Of a DNA stretch of 64,000 bases, positions 16,453 to 24,509 are shown piece by piece. Each line of letters starts with the position of its first letter. Within the stretch, counting starts at the first letter, position 1. The position numbers and the translations under genes are program-made. Origin of the DNA: Dysgonomonas sp. 25 (lineage in GTDB: Bacteria; Bacteroidota; Bacteroidia; Bacteroidales; Dysgonomonadaceae). Where the stretch lies: the NCBI RefSeq assembly GCF_010501075.1, contig NZ_QVMN01000009.1, positions 1-64,000 of the forward strand. Direction: 5' to 3'. The notes under the pieces were generated by a model, which saw only the letters and a program-made list of their open reading frames with translations, did not search any database and had not been told where the DNA came from.

Positions 16453-17082
16453 CTACCAGTATTTTTCGTTAGTACCACCATAGAGAGCTATCACCCTGTC
16501 AGTATCCCCTTTTTTCTTTGCCCTTAGATACGAAATACTGATATTCTTTTTGGTGTAATACTTGGTTAGATTCAGGTACTCCCGCATCGATTCATAAGAA
16601 TTGTTGACTACATCCATTCTGTCCTTATCGGTCATAGAGAGAGTAGAGATGTTAATAACATTTTTCAATTCTCCCAGTACAGTATTGCCCTCTTCCAGCA
16701 ATACCGAGTAGCCGTAGGCTATTGCATTGAGTTCATCCACGGAATAGTTGGGATCACGAAGCATTTTTTGAAAATTCCCGACATAGATATCAGAAATTTC
16801 TCCTATCATCAATATTGTCAGTTGTACTTTCTTTGCATCACGGACAAGATTATTGACGGACTTTAAGCCATCGTAATACTGCTTTCCCTGTTCATAGATT
16901 TTGACAGTCTGTTCAAAATTTTTAATCATATTGTTGGCTGTAGTAGATGTCTCTGCCACATTGCGTGTGGTATTTATTATCCCTTGTGCCAGATTGCTTG
17001 GATCTATTACTGCCCATTGAGCCTTAGCGCTAATGTTCGTACCAAAAAAAATAACTAATGCAACAAAAAATATTCGTTTCAT
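16453..17082 (-). CDS. traI: Conjugal transfer protein TraI (DUF4141, VirB5-like)
   Basis: A 209-aa exported protein with signal peptide MKRIFFVALVIFFGTNISAKA. The mature start QWAVIDPSNLAQGIINTTRN is the clear DUF4141/TraI signature. It is mainly helical, similar in role to VirB5 pilus-associated proteins. It sits between traG and traJ. Confidence 0.9.
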   Translation of the reverse strand: MKRIFFVALVIFFGTNISAKAQWAVIDPSNLAQGIINTTRNVAETSTTANNMIKNFEQTVKIYEQGKQYYDGLKSVNNLVRDAKKVQLTILMIGEISDIYVGNFQKMLRDPNYSVDELNAIAYGYSVLLEEGNTVLGELKNVINISTLSMTDKDRMDVVNNSYESMREYLNLTKYYTKKNISISYLRAKKKGDTDRVIALYGGTNEKYW

Positions 17083-17099
17083 AAAAAATTAGGTTTTAG

Positions 17100-19601
17100 T
17101 TAATATGAATTTCTTTTCTCTTCGGCTAATTGTTTTATAGCCAACTCTATATTTCCTCCCAGCTTTTCAACCAGACGGAATAATTCCAGTTTTTCGGTTT
17201 CTTCGGTTGAGTATGTCAGATACTCTTCCAGCGAAACCTCGGTAGCATACACGGCAGATTGTACCCCTCCCAGTCCGATCCAGACTTCCTTATATTTACG
17301 GTTGGGATTATTGGACATATTGATGGAGAGCACCTGGGCTTTTTCCTTCTCCGTCAGTCCAAGCAGGGATTGGATGGCATCAAACTTATTCATGAATTTC
17401 CGCTGGTCAAGCAGTATCTTACAATCCGAGTTGTTGATAATGGTTTCCTTGACAATAGGAGACGAAATAATGTCTTCGATCTCTTGTGTTACGACAACTG
17501 CTTCACCAAAAAATTTACGGACAGTTTTAAATAAATATTTGAGGTATTCCGCCATCCCTTCTTTAGCAATTGCTTTCCAGGCTTCCTCTATCAATATGAC
17601 CTTTCGGATACCTTTTAGGCGTCTCATCTTGTTTATAAAAGCTTCCATGATGATAATAGTAACCACAGGAAATAAAATCTTGTGGTCTTTGATATTATCC
17701 AGTTCAAAGACGATGAAGCGTTTGGATAGAAGGTCTAACTGTTTGTCGGAATTTAATAAAAAGTCGTACTCACCACCTTTATAATACGGTTCTAGGACAA
17801 ACAGGAAGTTTTCGATGTCAAAATCTTTTTCGCGGTTGTTTTTCTTATCGAGGATTTCACGGAAATCGTTTTTGATAAATTCATAGAAGCTATTAAATGA
17901 TGGTATAATAGATTTATCGCTTTTAATCTTATTGATAAAAAGTGTAACCGCATTTGACAAGGCAACGTCTTCTGCCCCGCTTGTCCGTTCTCCGTCTCGC
18001 TTCCAAAGGGTCAGGATCAGCGTCTTTATTGATTCGCGCTTTTCTATATCGAAGATGCCGTCTTCGGTATAGAAAGGATTAAATGAAATCGGGTTATCTT
18101 CGGTATATGTAAAATACACGCCATCTTTCCCGCCAGTCTTCCGGTGGATCAATTCGCATAATCCCTGATAAGAATTACCTGTATCCACAAGCAGTACATG
18201 TGTACCTTGCTCATAATATTGCCGTATCATATGGTTCGTGAAGAAAGATTTTCCGCTGCCGGAGGGACCGAGAATAAATTTGTTGCGATTGGTAATAATA
18301 CCTTTACGCATGGGTAAATCGGAAATATCCAGATGTATAGGTCTTCCGGTCAGCCTGTCTACCATTCTGATACCAAAAGGAGAAAGAGAGCTTTTGTAAT
18401 TCGTTTCTTCCGAGAAAAAGCAGATGGCATGATTCAGAAATGTATAAAAGCTTTCTTCTGCAGGAAAATCCGCCTGATTTCCCGGGATTCCTGCCCAAAA
18501 CAATGCAGGCAGGTCTACCGTATTATGACGAGGTACACATTCGATGAAAGCGAGTTGTGAACCGACGTCATTTTTTATTTGTCTCAACTCGCCAAGATCA
18601 TCACTCCATGAGATAATATTACAATGACATCTTACCGATATCAAGCCGTAGCTATGAGCTTCATTTAAATACAATTCAGCCCATTCCTTATTGATTTGGT
18701 TGCTGCGACTGTACTTGGAAAGAGAATGCATATTGCGCGCTTGCTTTTCAAACCTTTTAAGGTTTTCTCCATGATCATCGATAAAAACAAACTGATTGTA
18801 GATGTGATTACATGATAAGAGAATTCCCATCGGAGCAGCAAAAGATAATTGGCAGTCACTTCTGTCTGTTGACAACCGTTCATAGCGTTTATCTGTACTT
18901 ACAGTATTGGGCAGGTCATCGAGGTCAGAAAGTGTATGGAGGCACAAATAATTGTCTCCTATTTTCATTTCCCCTGCCCCCAGTTCAATATCGGATAAGT
19001 GGGTGTTATCGCTTTGAGATAATGAAAAGTATTTTTCTACAATTCCCGCCTTACCCTCAGTTCCGATAATATCATCAGCCATTAACCGGGTAAGGGAAAT
19101 AAAACCACTGTCATTGATAATACGTTCAAATTGTCCTACCGCCTCGATAAACCTGGCAGCTGTTTCTCTGTCCTGCATTTCCTTGGGTACGATAAATCCC
19201 CGACATAAGGTATTGAAATTACTTTGTTGCCTCATACGTTCTTTTGTCGTTTTGGTTAAGAATAGATAGCAGGTGTGGTTCAGATATGGGCGTTCATTAA
19301 AGTGACGTTCGAATGACCGGCTGAGAAAACTAAGGTCATCTTTCTGTATATCCGGTGTGTAATCCTCTTTAATAAACCAATCCTGTTTCAATAGTACCGA
19401 ATAATTGGGAAGAACTTTTATTGCTTTGAGCCAAGTCGCATGTATAGCCTCATATTCAGAAGATGTTACGGTAAAGAGCTCCGGTAACTCGACACGAAAT
19501 GCTATGGTTATATCTGCATCCTTGCTGATAATACAATTGTGCTCGACGGCCAAGAGAGGGAACTTGTTTTCAAGGGTTGTCGCTTTCAATATATTTCTCA
19601 T
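17100..19601 (-). CDS. traG: Conjugation ATPase TraG (VirB4-like)
   Basis: An 833-aa protein of the VirB4/TraG family that powers the mating pore. An N-terminal DUF3875-like domain precedes the ATPase domain, with Walker A GPSGSGKSFFTNHM near residues 442-455 and a Walker B-like VILIEEAWKAIAKEG further on. The C-terminal KEVWIGLGGVQSAVYATEVS segment is typical. It starts 4 bp inside traF, showing coupling. Full length for the family. Confidence 0.95.
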   Translation of the reverse strand: MRNILKATTLENKFPLLAVEHNCIISKDADITIAFRVELPELFTVTSSEYEAIHATWLKAIKVLPNYSVLLKQDWFIKEDYTPDIQKDDLSFLSRSFERHFNERPYLNHTCYLFLTKTTKERMRQQSNFNTLCRGFIVPKEMQDRETAARFIEAVGQFERIINDSGFISLTRLMADDIIGTEGKAGIVEKYFSLSQSDNTHLSDIELGAGEMKIGDNYLCLHTLSDLDDLPNTVSTDKRYERLSTDRSDCQLSFAAPMGILLSCNHIYNQFVFIDDHGENLKRFEKQARNMHSLSKYSRSNQINKEWAELYLNEAHSYGLISVRCHCNIISWSDDLGELRQIKNDVGSQLAFIECVPRHNTVDLPALFWAGIPGNQADFPAEESFYTFLNHAICFFSEETNYKSSLSPFGIRMVDRLTGRPIHLDISDLPMRKGIITNRNKFILGPSGSGKSFFTNHMIRQYYEQGTHVLLVDTGNSYQGLCELIHRKTGGKDGVYFTYTEDNPISFNPFYTEDGIFDIEKRESIKTLILTLWKRDGERTSGAEDVALSNAVTLFINKIKSDKSIIPSFNSFYEFIKNDFREILDKKNNREKDFDIENFLFVLEPYYKGGEYDFLLNSDKQLDLLSKRFIVFELDNIKDHKILFPVVTIIIMEAFINKMRRLKGIRKVILIEEAWKAIAKEGMAEYLKYLFKTVRKFFGEAVVVTQEIEDIISSPIVKETIINNSDCKILLDQRKFMNKFDAIQSLLGLTEKEKAQVLSINMSNNPNRKYKEVWIGLGGVQSAVYATEVSLEEYLTYSTEETEKLELFRLVEKLGGNIELAIKQLAEEKRNSY

Positions 19602-19927
19602 ACCGTTTCGTTTTTTTGGTTGAGGAATAATTTGTTTATCCGTTTCCTGTTGATAACATAAAAGGGATGCTTTTTTCGGGCAAAGGTTTTCATCAGGCCA
19701 TACTCGCCGTAACGCTTATTTAGGGAGAATGTCAACCGGATGAGAATGGATGCTGCAATAAGACCGAAACCGATACATATCCATTGACCTATACCGATCA
19801 TGTACATTACCACAAATACAATGAATACAGCTAATAACCCTCCGGCAAAAATGAAGAGGTATTGCGCTTTCAATCCTTGAAATTCAGCAGGCTTCCCGAT
19901 TCCTTTATTAATAGAATATTCTGCCAT
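19598..19927 (-). CDS. traF: Conjugal transfer protein TraF (DUF4133, VirB3-like)
   Basis: The start at 19927 (MAEYSINKGIGKPAEFQGLK) is chosen because this is the conserved DUF4133 N-terminus. A longer upstream frame would overlap traE. The 109-aa product has two adjacent membrane helices and a basic tail, matching VirB3-like proteins that associate with the ATPase. It overlaps traG by 4 bp. Confidence 0.9.
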   Translation of the reverse strand: MAEYSINKGIGKPAEFQGLKAQYLFIFAGGLLAVFIVFVVMYMIGIGQWICIGFGLIAASILIRLTFSLNKRYGEYGLMKTFARKKHPFYVINRKRINKLFLNQKNETV

Positions 19928-19937
19928 ATATCCAGTT

Positions 19938-20231
19938 TTAAAGGAAAAATGAACGAAGGATGGTCGCGGCAACGATAAGGAAGATACAAGCTCCGAACCA
20001 GCTCGCTGCGGTTTTGCTTGTATCGGGATCACCTGATGAGAACTTGGAATAGACTTTTACGCCACCAATCAGTCCTACAACAGCCCCAATTGCGTAAATC
20101 AATTTGGTCGCGGGGTCAAAATAAGAGGTAACCATGTTGGCTGCATCATTTATTCCCTGCAAGCCATTCCCTTGTGCGTATGCACCGATTGTAGAGATTA
20201 AAAATGAGATAAAAAACACTGTTTTCTTCAT
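19938..20231 (-). CDS. traE: Conjugal transfer protein TraE (DUF4134, VirB2-like)
   Basis: A 97-aa protein with signal peptide MKKTVFFISFLISTIGAYAQ and two membrane helices separated by a GGVKVYSKFSSGDPDTSKTA loop, the DUF4134 signature. It resembles VirB2 pilins. It is the first gene of the tra operon and is preceded by a promoter box at 20273-20280 and the shared direct-repeat operator at 20316-20346. Confidence 0.92.
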   Translation of the reverse strand: MKKTVFFISFLISTIGAYAQGNGLQGINDAANMVTSYFDPATKLIYAIGAVVGLIGGVKVYSKFSSGDPDTSKTAASWFGACIFLIVAATILRSFFL

Positions 20232-20272
20232 CGCTGGTAAAAATTAGTTAAACAAAAAATGAACTGCGATGT

Positions 20273-20302
20273 CAAAAATATTAGTGATAAACAGCTGTTT
20301 AT
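20273..20302 (-). promoter_or_regulatory. tra operon promoter with 16-bp palindrome
   Basis: On the minus strand, TATTTTTG (20273-20280) is a perfect TAnnTTTG -7 box, 42 bp before the traE start codon. Immediately upstream lies the perfect palindrome ATAAACAGCTGTTTAT (20287-20302), a possible repressor site overlapping the -10 to -33 region. Confidence 0.6.
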
Positions 20303-20315
20303 TAAAAGTATGTAG

Positions 20316-20346
20316 ATAAGTCCGGAGTTGACGTTATAAGTCGCAT
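20316..20346 (-). promoter_or_regulatory. GACTTATA direct-repeat operator, copy 1
   Basis: Two GACTTAT half-sites lie exactly 20 bp apart on the minus strand, with the inner block CGTCAACTCCG. The element ends 36 bp before the -7 box of traE, the position expected for an activator. See the finding on this motif. Confidence 0.65.
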
Positions 20347-20397
20347 TAAAGGATTATTTGATACTATCGGTTGTCCCTTTTTAGAGAAGAAACAACA

Positions 20398-20427
20398 ACA
20401 GGATAGCTACGAAAGCAGCTATCCTGT
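20398..20427 (-). terminator. Terminator hairpin after the methylase gene
   Basis: An 11-bp perfect stem (ACAGGATAGCT, 20398-20408, with 20417-20427) with an 8-nt loop is followed on the minus strand by TGTTGTTGTTTC. It lies 21 bp past the methylase stop and separates that operon from the tra operon. Confidence 0.65.
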
Positions 20428-20448
20428 ATAGATGGTGTTGTAAAAAAA

Positions 20449-21261
20449 CTATTTATCGTAATTGTTAATTAATAATTCAACAACTTCTCCTCTTTTCTTG
20501 CTATTAGAATTAATAGCCCTCCGGGCTTTTACCGTATGAATATTATAGCCTTTATATAGTTCATAAATGAATCTACTGCCAGAATTGGACAATAAGAATT
20601 TAATCCCCCTTTTCGTTAAAAGGTCACATTCCTCTTTTAGTTTAATTTGTTCATCCTCACCCCAGCCTTCACCGGTATATGCTGTGAAATTCGAAGTTTT
20701 TGAAATCGGGTGATATGGAGGGTCGAGATATACAAATGTATTGTTATCTATTTTTTCTAGAATCAAAGTATAGTCATAGCTTAGAATCTCAATATTATTG
20801 TTATTCAAATAATAGTTGATAGCATTCAACCTTTTCTCATCCAATATTACCGGATTTTTATACCAGCCAAAAGAGGTGTTAAATTGTCCTAAACGATTAA
20901 CTCTATAGAGTCCATTGTAACAAGTTTTGTTTAAAAAAATTATTCGGGATGCTTTTTTCACGTCGGATAATTCATTATAGGAAGGACTTCGGTCCGAAGC
21001 ACGTAGCTCATGAAAATATTCGGGAGTAGCTTCATGTTCTTTGAGTGCTTCAATCAGCTCATTGATATTATATTTTATAACCTGGTATACATTTATAAGT
21101 TCTTTATTATTATCGCTTATTATCGCATTGGAAGGCCTTAGGTAAAAGAATAAAGCACCTCCGCCAATAAATGGTTCACAATAATTTATATCCATTATAT
21201 TTTCAGGTAGATGCTTTACAATTTCCGGGATTAATTGCCTTTTTCCTCCCGCCCATTTCAA
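20449..21261 (-). CDS. Dam-type (D12) adenine-N6 DNA methylase, start frameshifted
   Basis: A 270-aa D12-class N6-adenine methyltransferase: WAGGKRQL near the N-terminus, FIGGGALFFY (SAM-binding motif), and catalytic DPPY near residue 179. The family normally begins PFLKWAGGK. Here the open frame has no ATG, and 21261 is a TTG inside that motif. Upstream on the same strand an ATG (21302-21304) is followed by eight A residues. With one A fewer it would read MEKNIRTNNDIAPFL and join the gene in frame. So the start is either frameshifted by the homopolymer or switched on and off by slippage. It lies between the ParA operon and the tra operon and is probably protective cargo. Confidence 0.85.
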   Translation of the reverse strand: MKWAGGKRQLIPEIVKHLPENIMDINYCEPFIGGGALFFYLRPSNAIISDNNKELINVYQVIKYNINELIEALKEHEATPEYFHELRASDRSPSYNELSDVKKASRIIFLNKTCYNGLYRVNRLGQFNTSFGWYKNPVILDEKRLNAINYYLNNNNIEILSYDYTLILEKIDNNTFVYLDPPYHPISKTSNFTAYTGEGWGEDEQIKLKEECDLLTKRGIKFLLSNSGSRFIYELYKGYNIHTVKARRAINSNSKKRGEVVELLINNYDK

Positions 21262-21366
21262 AAATGGGGCTATATCATTATTAGTTCGGATATTTTTTTT
21301 CCATTACTTCTACTATTATTTTGAAATATTAAATACTATAATTGTTTTACAGAGAATAATCTTACT

Positions 21367-22038
21367 CTATTCGTTTGCGTAAGAGCCTAGCTTATTATTT
21401 AACAAGTCTCTGCTTTTGCCTTCCATTTTATCATTTAATGCGAAAAATGCTTCCAAATCAGTTCCTTGTAATTTTTCTATTGTTTTTTCATTTGCCTCAT
21501 TCAAAGTCTTACTTTTCCGCATATTAGAGTAAGCATCTTCCAAGTCATCAATAGAAACACCATCTCCGTAATTGAAATCATCATCAAAACTATCGTCCGG
21601 ATTAATAATATCAATTTCATCGATATCATCGGGATCAATAGCAGCACCGGTTTCTATAATGATGTCATCGGGATTTATCGGCGGTTCATTTTCCGGAGGC
21701 GGCATTGGCTCCAGAGGTTCACTCTTATATGGTTCTACAGGCGGATGTGTTTTAAGCTGGGGTAATTCAGTAATAAATACCGATTTAGTAGAGCCGACAA
21801 CCGCATTATCTCCCGTTATTTTGAGATGCATTGGAATATTTTCATTCGCAGGGGACACACTTTTTTTTAAATTAGTTTTGAACCCTGTTTTTTTTCCATA
21901 TAAAAGATGAAGCTTACGTCGAAGTCGATTACTACTATCCCTAAATTTGATTACACTCTCTGCTAATTTTATAACTGGCCAAAGAAGATATTTTAGAGCC
22001 TGAATGCAAAGGTTGAATATTATATATAATCCTTTCAT
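21367..22038 (-). CDS. TraC/TraD-like conjugation-region protein
   Basis: A 223-aa protein with a hydrophobic N-terminus (YIIFNLCIQALKYLLWPVIKLA), a proline/glutamate-rich middle (EPLEPMPPPENEPPINPDD) and an acidic tail. It sits third in the order ParA, DUF3408, this gene, as in Bacteroides conjugative elements where TraC or TraD follows. No domain is recognised and the symbol is uncertain. A membrane-linked, disordered structure is likely. Confidence 0.65.
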   Translation of the reverse strand: MKGLYIIFNLCIQALKYLLWPVIKLAESVIKFRDSSNRLRRKLHLLYGKKTGFKTNLKKSVSPANENIPMHLKITGDNAVVGSTKSVFITELPQLKTHPPVEPYKSEPLEPMPPPENEPPINPDDIIIETGAAIDPDDIDEIDIINPDDSFDDDFNYGDGVSIDDLEDAYSNMRKSKTLNEANEKTIEKLQGTDLEAFFALNDKMEGKSRDLLNNKLGSYANE

Positions 22039-22044
22039 ATCAAT

Positions 22045-22494
22045 TTAAATATCAAAATCCATATTTTCCTGCATAGCATTGCGTTTCAATTCCCGTATCT
22101 CTTCCTCATATTCTTCGAAATGACGATCAAGTATATTGTCGAGAAAATTTGAAACGGAAAAATTGTTAGTTGTAAACTTAAGAAGGCTTGCCATTCGATT
22201 GAAATTCTCCTCAGATAATAAGATGGTCGATTGTTTTTTATTACCGCCAAATGCTTTTTTTGATAAAAAACGTGCTGAGTATTCTTTTATGGCTTTTTTC
22301 TTTTTCCCACTTTTAGGCAGAGTTGAGGCTGAAACATTATTATTGCTGTTTTCGTTGCTCGTGGATTTTTCTTCTTCACTCTGTAAGAATACAATATCCT
22401 TTTCCGGATCGACAGCTTCCATAGGTAGTTCTCCTCCCATAATCATCTTTATCTTTTCTTCATCTACCTTTACAATCGGTCTTTTTTTACTCAT
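22045..22494 (-). CDS. DUF3408 protein (TraB-like), possible centromere binder
   Basis: A 149-aa protein. A disordered, charged N-terminal half is followed by a C-terminal domain KQSTILLSEENFNRMASLLKF...FLDNILDRHFEEYEEEIREL, matching DUF3408. This part looks like a ribbon-helix-helix fold (beta strand STILL followed by two helices). It overlaps the ParA gene by 8 bp. A ParA gene, an RHH-like partner and a neighbouring repeat array resemble RHH-type plasmid partition cassettes; that role is inference. Confidence 0.75.
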   Translation of the reverse strand: MSKKRPIVKVDEEKIKMIMGGELPMEAVDPEKDIVFLQSEEEKSTSNENSNNNVSASTLPKSGKKKKAIKEYSARFLSKKAFGGNKKQSTILLSEENFNRMASLLKFTTNNFSVSNFLDNILDRHFEEYEEEIRELKRNAMQENMDFDI

Positions 22495-23263
22495 CGCAAG
22501 AAATATTTATGATTGAACATATTTCCTGAGCCAGCATATCTATATTGCTGAAACGTAATAATTTTCGGTCAGGGGGAAACATAGTAGAACGAAAGACAAC
22601 ATCTCTGTTAAGTGATAATTCTTTGTTGAATTTTTTCTGGTCAGGGAGTGATGTTTTTAATGCGGGTATATTCTCCTCTATCATTATTTCATTAAAAATG
22701 TCATAGAGCTCGGTGTTTTCCCGTTTGTCAACTTTGTTCCAGAACATATACAAACTTTTCAAAGCTATTTTACCTTGAATAGCATCTGTATATCGCATAG
22801 TTGTCATAAAAAAATTAAGGCTGCTTTGTAATGCTCTCTTATCAGCAATGATAGGAATAAAAATATAATTGATATTGAAAATAAGATTCAATATTCCCGT
22901 GCTATTCACTGTCCCGGGCAAGTCAAAAAGAATGATATCTAATTTCTCTTCAGTTGTTTCTATCAATTCATTAGCACTCTTGAGAGCTTTTTCCGGTTGG
23001 GCTTTGATGACCGGATATGCTTTCTTTTTGTTCTGGTCAAACTGAATACTTAAGGCTGATCGTAATTCGACAGACTCTCTTATCGATTTCATGTCATCTT
23101 CTCTCATGTTGTAAATAGAGTTTTGCGGAAAGTCACAATCTATTATTGCAACATTTTTTCTCTTGATGTGATGTAAGTAGCTAGCAAATAGAGTTGTGAT
23201 AGCGGACTTGCCTACGCCTCCTTTTTGATTTGCAAAAGCAATAAATACTGTTTCTTGTTCCAT
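22487..23263 (-). CDS. ParA-family ATPase (TraA-like)
   Basis: A 258-aa MinD/ParA ATPase. The deviant Walker A motif KGGVGKSAITTLFASYL lies at about residues 14-30, Walker B at IILFDLPGT, and an AIIDCDFPQN motif follows the Walker A. In Bacteroides conjugative elements the first gene of this operon (TraA) is such an ATPase. It is upstream of DUF3408 and 40 bp from the end of the 8-bp repeat array. Roles in segregation, or in placing the transfer machine, are likely. Confidence 0.9.
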   Translation of the reverse strand: MEQETVFIAFANQKGGVGKSAITTLFASYLHHIKRKNVAIIDCDFPQNSIYNMREDDMKSIRESVELRSALSIQFDQNKKKAYPVIKAQPEKALKSANELIETTEEKLDIILFDLPGTVNSTGILNLIFNINYIFIPIIADKRALQSSLNFFMTTMRYTDAIQGKIALKSLYMFWNKVDKRENTELYDIFNEIMIEENIPALKTSLPDQKKFNKELSLNRDVVFRSTMFPPDRKLLRFSNIDMLAQEICSIINISCDE

Positions 23264-23303
23264 AATTATTAATTTTTAGAGTTAAACATATTTTTATTTA
23301 TAT

Positions 23304-23663
23304 CCAGTTATCCGATTATCCAATTATCCAGTTATCCAGTTATCCGATTATCCAATTATCCAGTTATCCAGTTATCCGATTATCCGATTATCCGATTATC
23401 CAATTATCCAGTTATCCAGTTATCCAGTTATCCGATTATCCGATTATCCGATTATCCGATTATCCAATTATCCAGTTATCCGATTATCCGATTATCCGAT
23501 TATCCGATTATCCAATTATCCAGTTATCCAGTTATCCGATTATCCGATTATCCAATTATCCAGTTATCCAGTTATCCGATTATCCGATTATCCAGTTATC
23601 CGATTATCCAGTTATCCAGTTATCCAGTTATCCGATTATCCAGTTATCCAACTATCCAATTAT
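23304..23663. repeat. Array of 45 tandem 8-bp repeats (CCRRTTAT)
   Basis: Forty-five consecutive units of CCRRTTAT fill 360 bp without a change of phase, and a degenerate 46th follows. Three variants occur: CCAGTTAT, CCGATTAT and CCAATTAT (one unit reads CCAACTAT). Every CCAATTAT but the last is preceded by CCGATTAT and followed by CCAGTTAT, so the array has a higher-order pattern. It is non-coding, between the ParA operon and the mobilisation genes. Repeated binding sites for a partition or transfer protein are the simplest reading. Confidence 0.97.
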
Positions 23664-23720
23664 CCGATATTTGGATGCGAATATCTTGTATTTTACTAGC
23701 CTTCTTATGATAGTGGATAT

Positions 23721-23751
23721 ATAAGTCTGGAGTTGACGTCGTAAGTCGCAT
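23721..23751 (-). promoter_or_regulatory. GACTTATA direct-repeat operator, copy 2
   Basis: Minus-strand half-sites GACTTAC and GACTTAT are spaced 20 bp with inner CGTCAACTCCA. The orientation matches transcription of the ParA operon, with the repeat array between. No good -7 box is seen at the expected distance on that side. Confidence 0.6.
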
Positions 23752-23783
23752 GTACTTCTCTTTTATCCAGTATGTTAGCTTGG

Positions 23784-23791
23784 TATCTTTG
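23784..23791 (+). promoter_or_regulatory. -7 promoter box towards the mobilisation genes
   Basis: TATCTTTG is a perfect TAnnTTTG match, 299 bp before the MobA start. It would produce a long leader that includes the four hairpins at 23941-24058. Confidence 0.5.
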
Positions 23792-23940
23792 TGTCATACT
23801 TTAGAAATACCACAGACTAATTAAAAATAGAGAAGCTTATGAGAACAATTTTACTTTTATGGATATCTGCCCAGTTCAGATATGAAAAAAACAGGGTAAT
23901 TATTCTAGTAAAGTGCAATATCTATATGGAAGAAAGTTTA

Positions 23941-24058
23941 CCTGCCCTTGCAGGTAGCAAGTTGTATTTTGAGGCACCCGAAATAAATTCGGGCACTCAA
24001 AATAAACTTGCCCAACCTACCGGTTGGGGTGATGATTTTCTCCAAAGTCGAAAATCAT
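23941..24058 (+). other. Cluster of four hairpins, oriT or leader candidate
   Basis: H1 is CCTGC/GCAGG (23941-23954). H2 has 16 paired bases: GCAAGTT and TATTTTGAG at 23957-23973 with 23996-24011, and an inner 6-bp hairpin CCCGAA/TTCGGG. H3 is CCCAACC/GGTTGGG (24011-24028). H4 is ATGATTTTC/GAAAATCAT (24032-24058). The cluster ends 31 bp before MobA. Consecutive hairpins next to the accessory and relaxase genes are typical of origins of transfer, but a nick site cannot be named from the sequence. A translated frame across it (23839-24060) looks incidental. Confidence 0.55.
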
Positions 24059-24089
24059 AGGGTGGATATAAAAACAACAAGAGATATCT

Positions 24090-24509
24090 ATGAAAAATAA
24101 TAAAACTAAAAGCGGAAGAAAGCCAAGTGATGATCCTGCTATCTATCGATATGTTGTTAGATTGAACTCTATTGAGAATGAAAAATTTATGTCTTTATAT
24201 CTGAAATCCGGCAAAAAAAGAAAAGCTGATTTTGTAAAAACAATGCTTTTGGAAAAAGAAATAACGGTTATAACTTTTAATAAATCAATATTTGATTATT
24301 ATACCCGGCTGACCGATTTGCATCATCAATATCGAAAAATAGGAATTAATTATAATCAGGTTGTCAAACAAATCAATTCTAATGCAACGGAAAAAAGAAC
24401 AAAAGCATTGTTACTTCAACTGGAGAAGATGACGTTTAAACTCGTTGTTTTAAGCAAACAAATATTCGAATTAACACAAGAAATGAATGAAAAATGGTTG
24501 CAAAAATAA
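24090..24509 (+). CDS. Mobilisation accessory protein MobA-like (RHH)
   Basis: A 139-aa basic protein beginning MKNNKTKSGRKPSDDPAIYR, with a strand-helix-helix start (YRYVVRLNSIENEKFMSLYL) typical of ribbon-helix-helix relaxosome proteins of Bacteroides elements. A C-terminal coiled helix follows. It overlaps the relaxase gene by 16 bp, so the pair is coupled. It probably binds oriT and recruits the relaxase. Confidence 0.85.
   Translation: MKNNKTKSGRKPSDDPAIYRYVVRLNSIENEKFMSLYLKSGKKRKADFVKTMLLEKEITVITFNKSIFDYYTRLTDLHHQYRKIGINYNQVVKQINSNATEKRTKALLLQLEKMTFKLVVLSKQIFELTQEMNEKWLQK

Noticed and set aside
19928-20032. Longer TraF start
   Set aside because: It would overlap traE out of frame and lacks the conserved DUF4133 N-terminus, which begins at 19927.
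23304-23663. Tandem repeats read as a CRISPR array
   Set aside because: The 8-bp units are directly adjacent with no spacers and no cas genes are in the window.
3728-23710. 13-nt string AGCCTTCTTATGA found at 3728 and 23698
   Set aside because: Exact 13-nt matches between distant sites are expected by chance in 64 kb; no extended similarity was seen.
23839-24060. A 73-codon frame across the hairpin cluster
   Set aside because: The frame runs through perfect hairpins, has no family resemblance, and is better explained as incidental translation of the structured oriT-like DNA.
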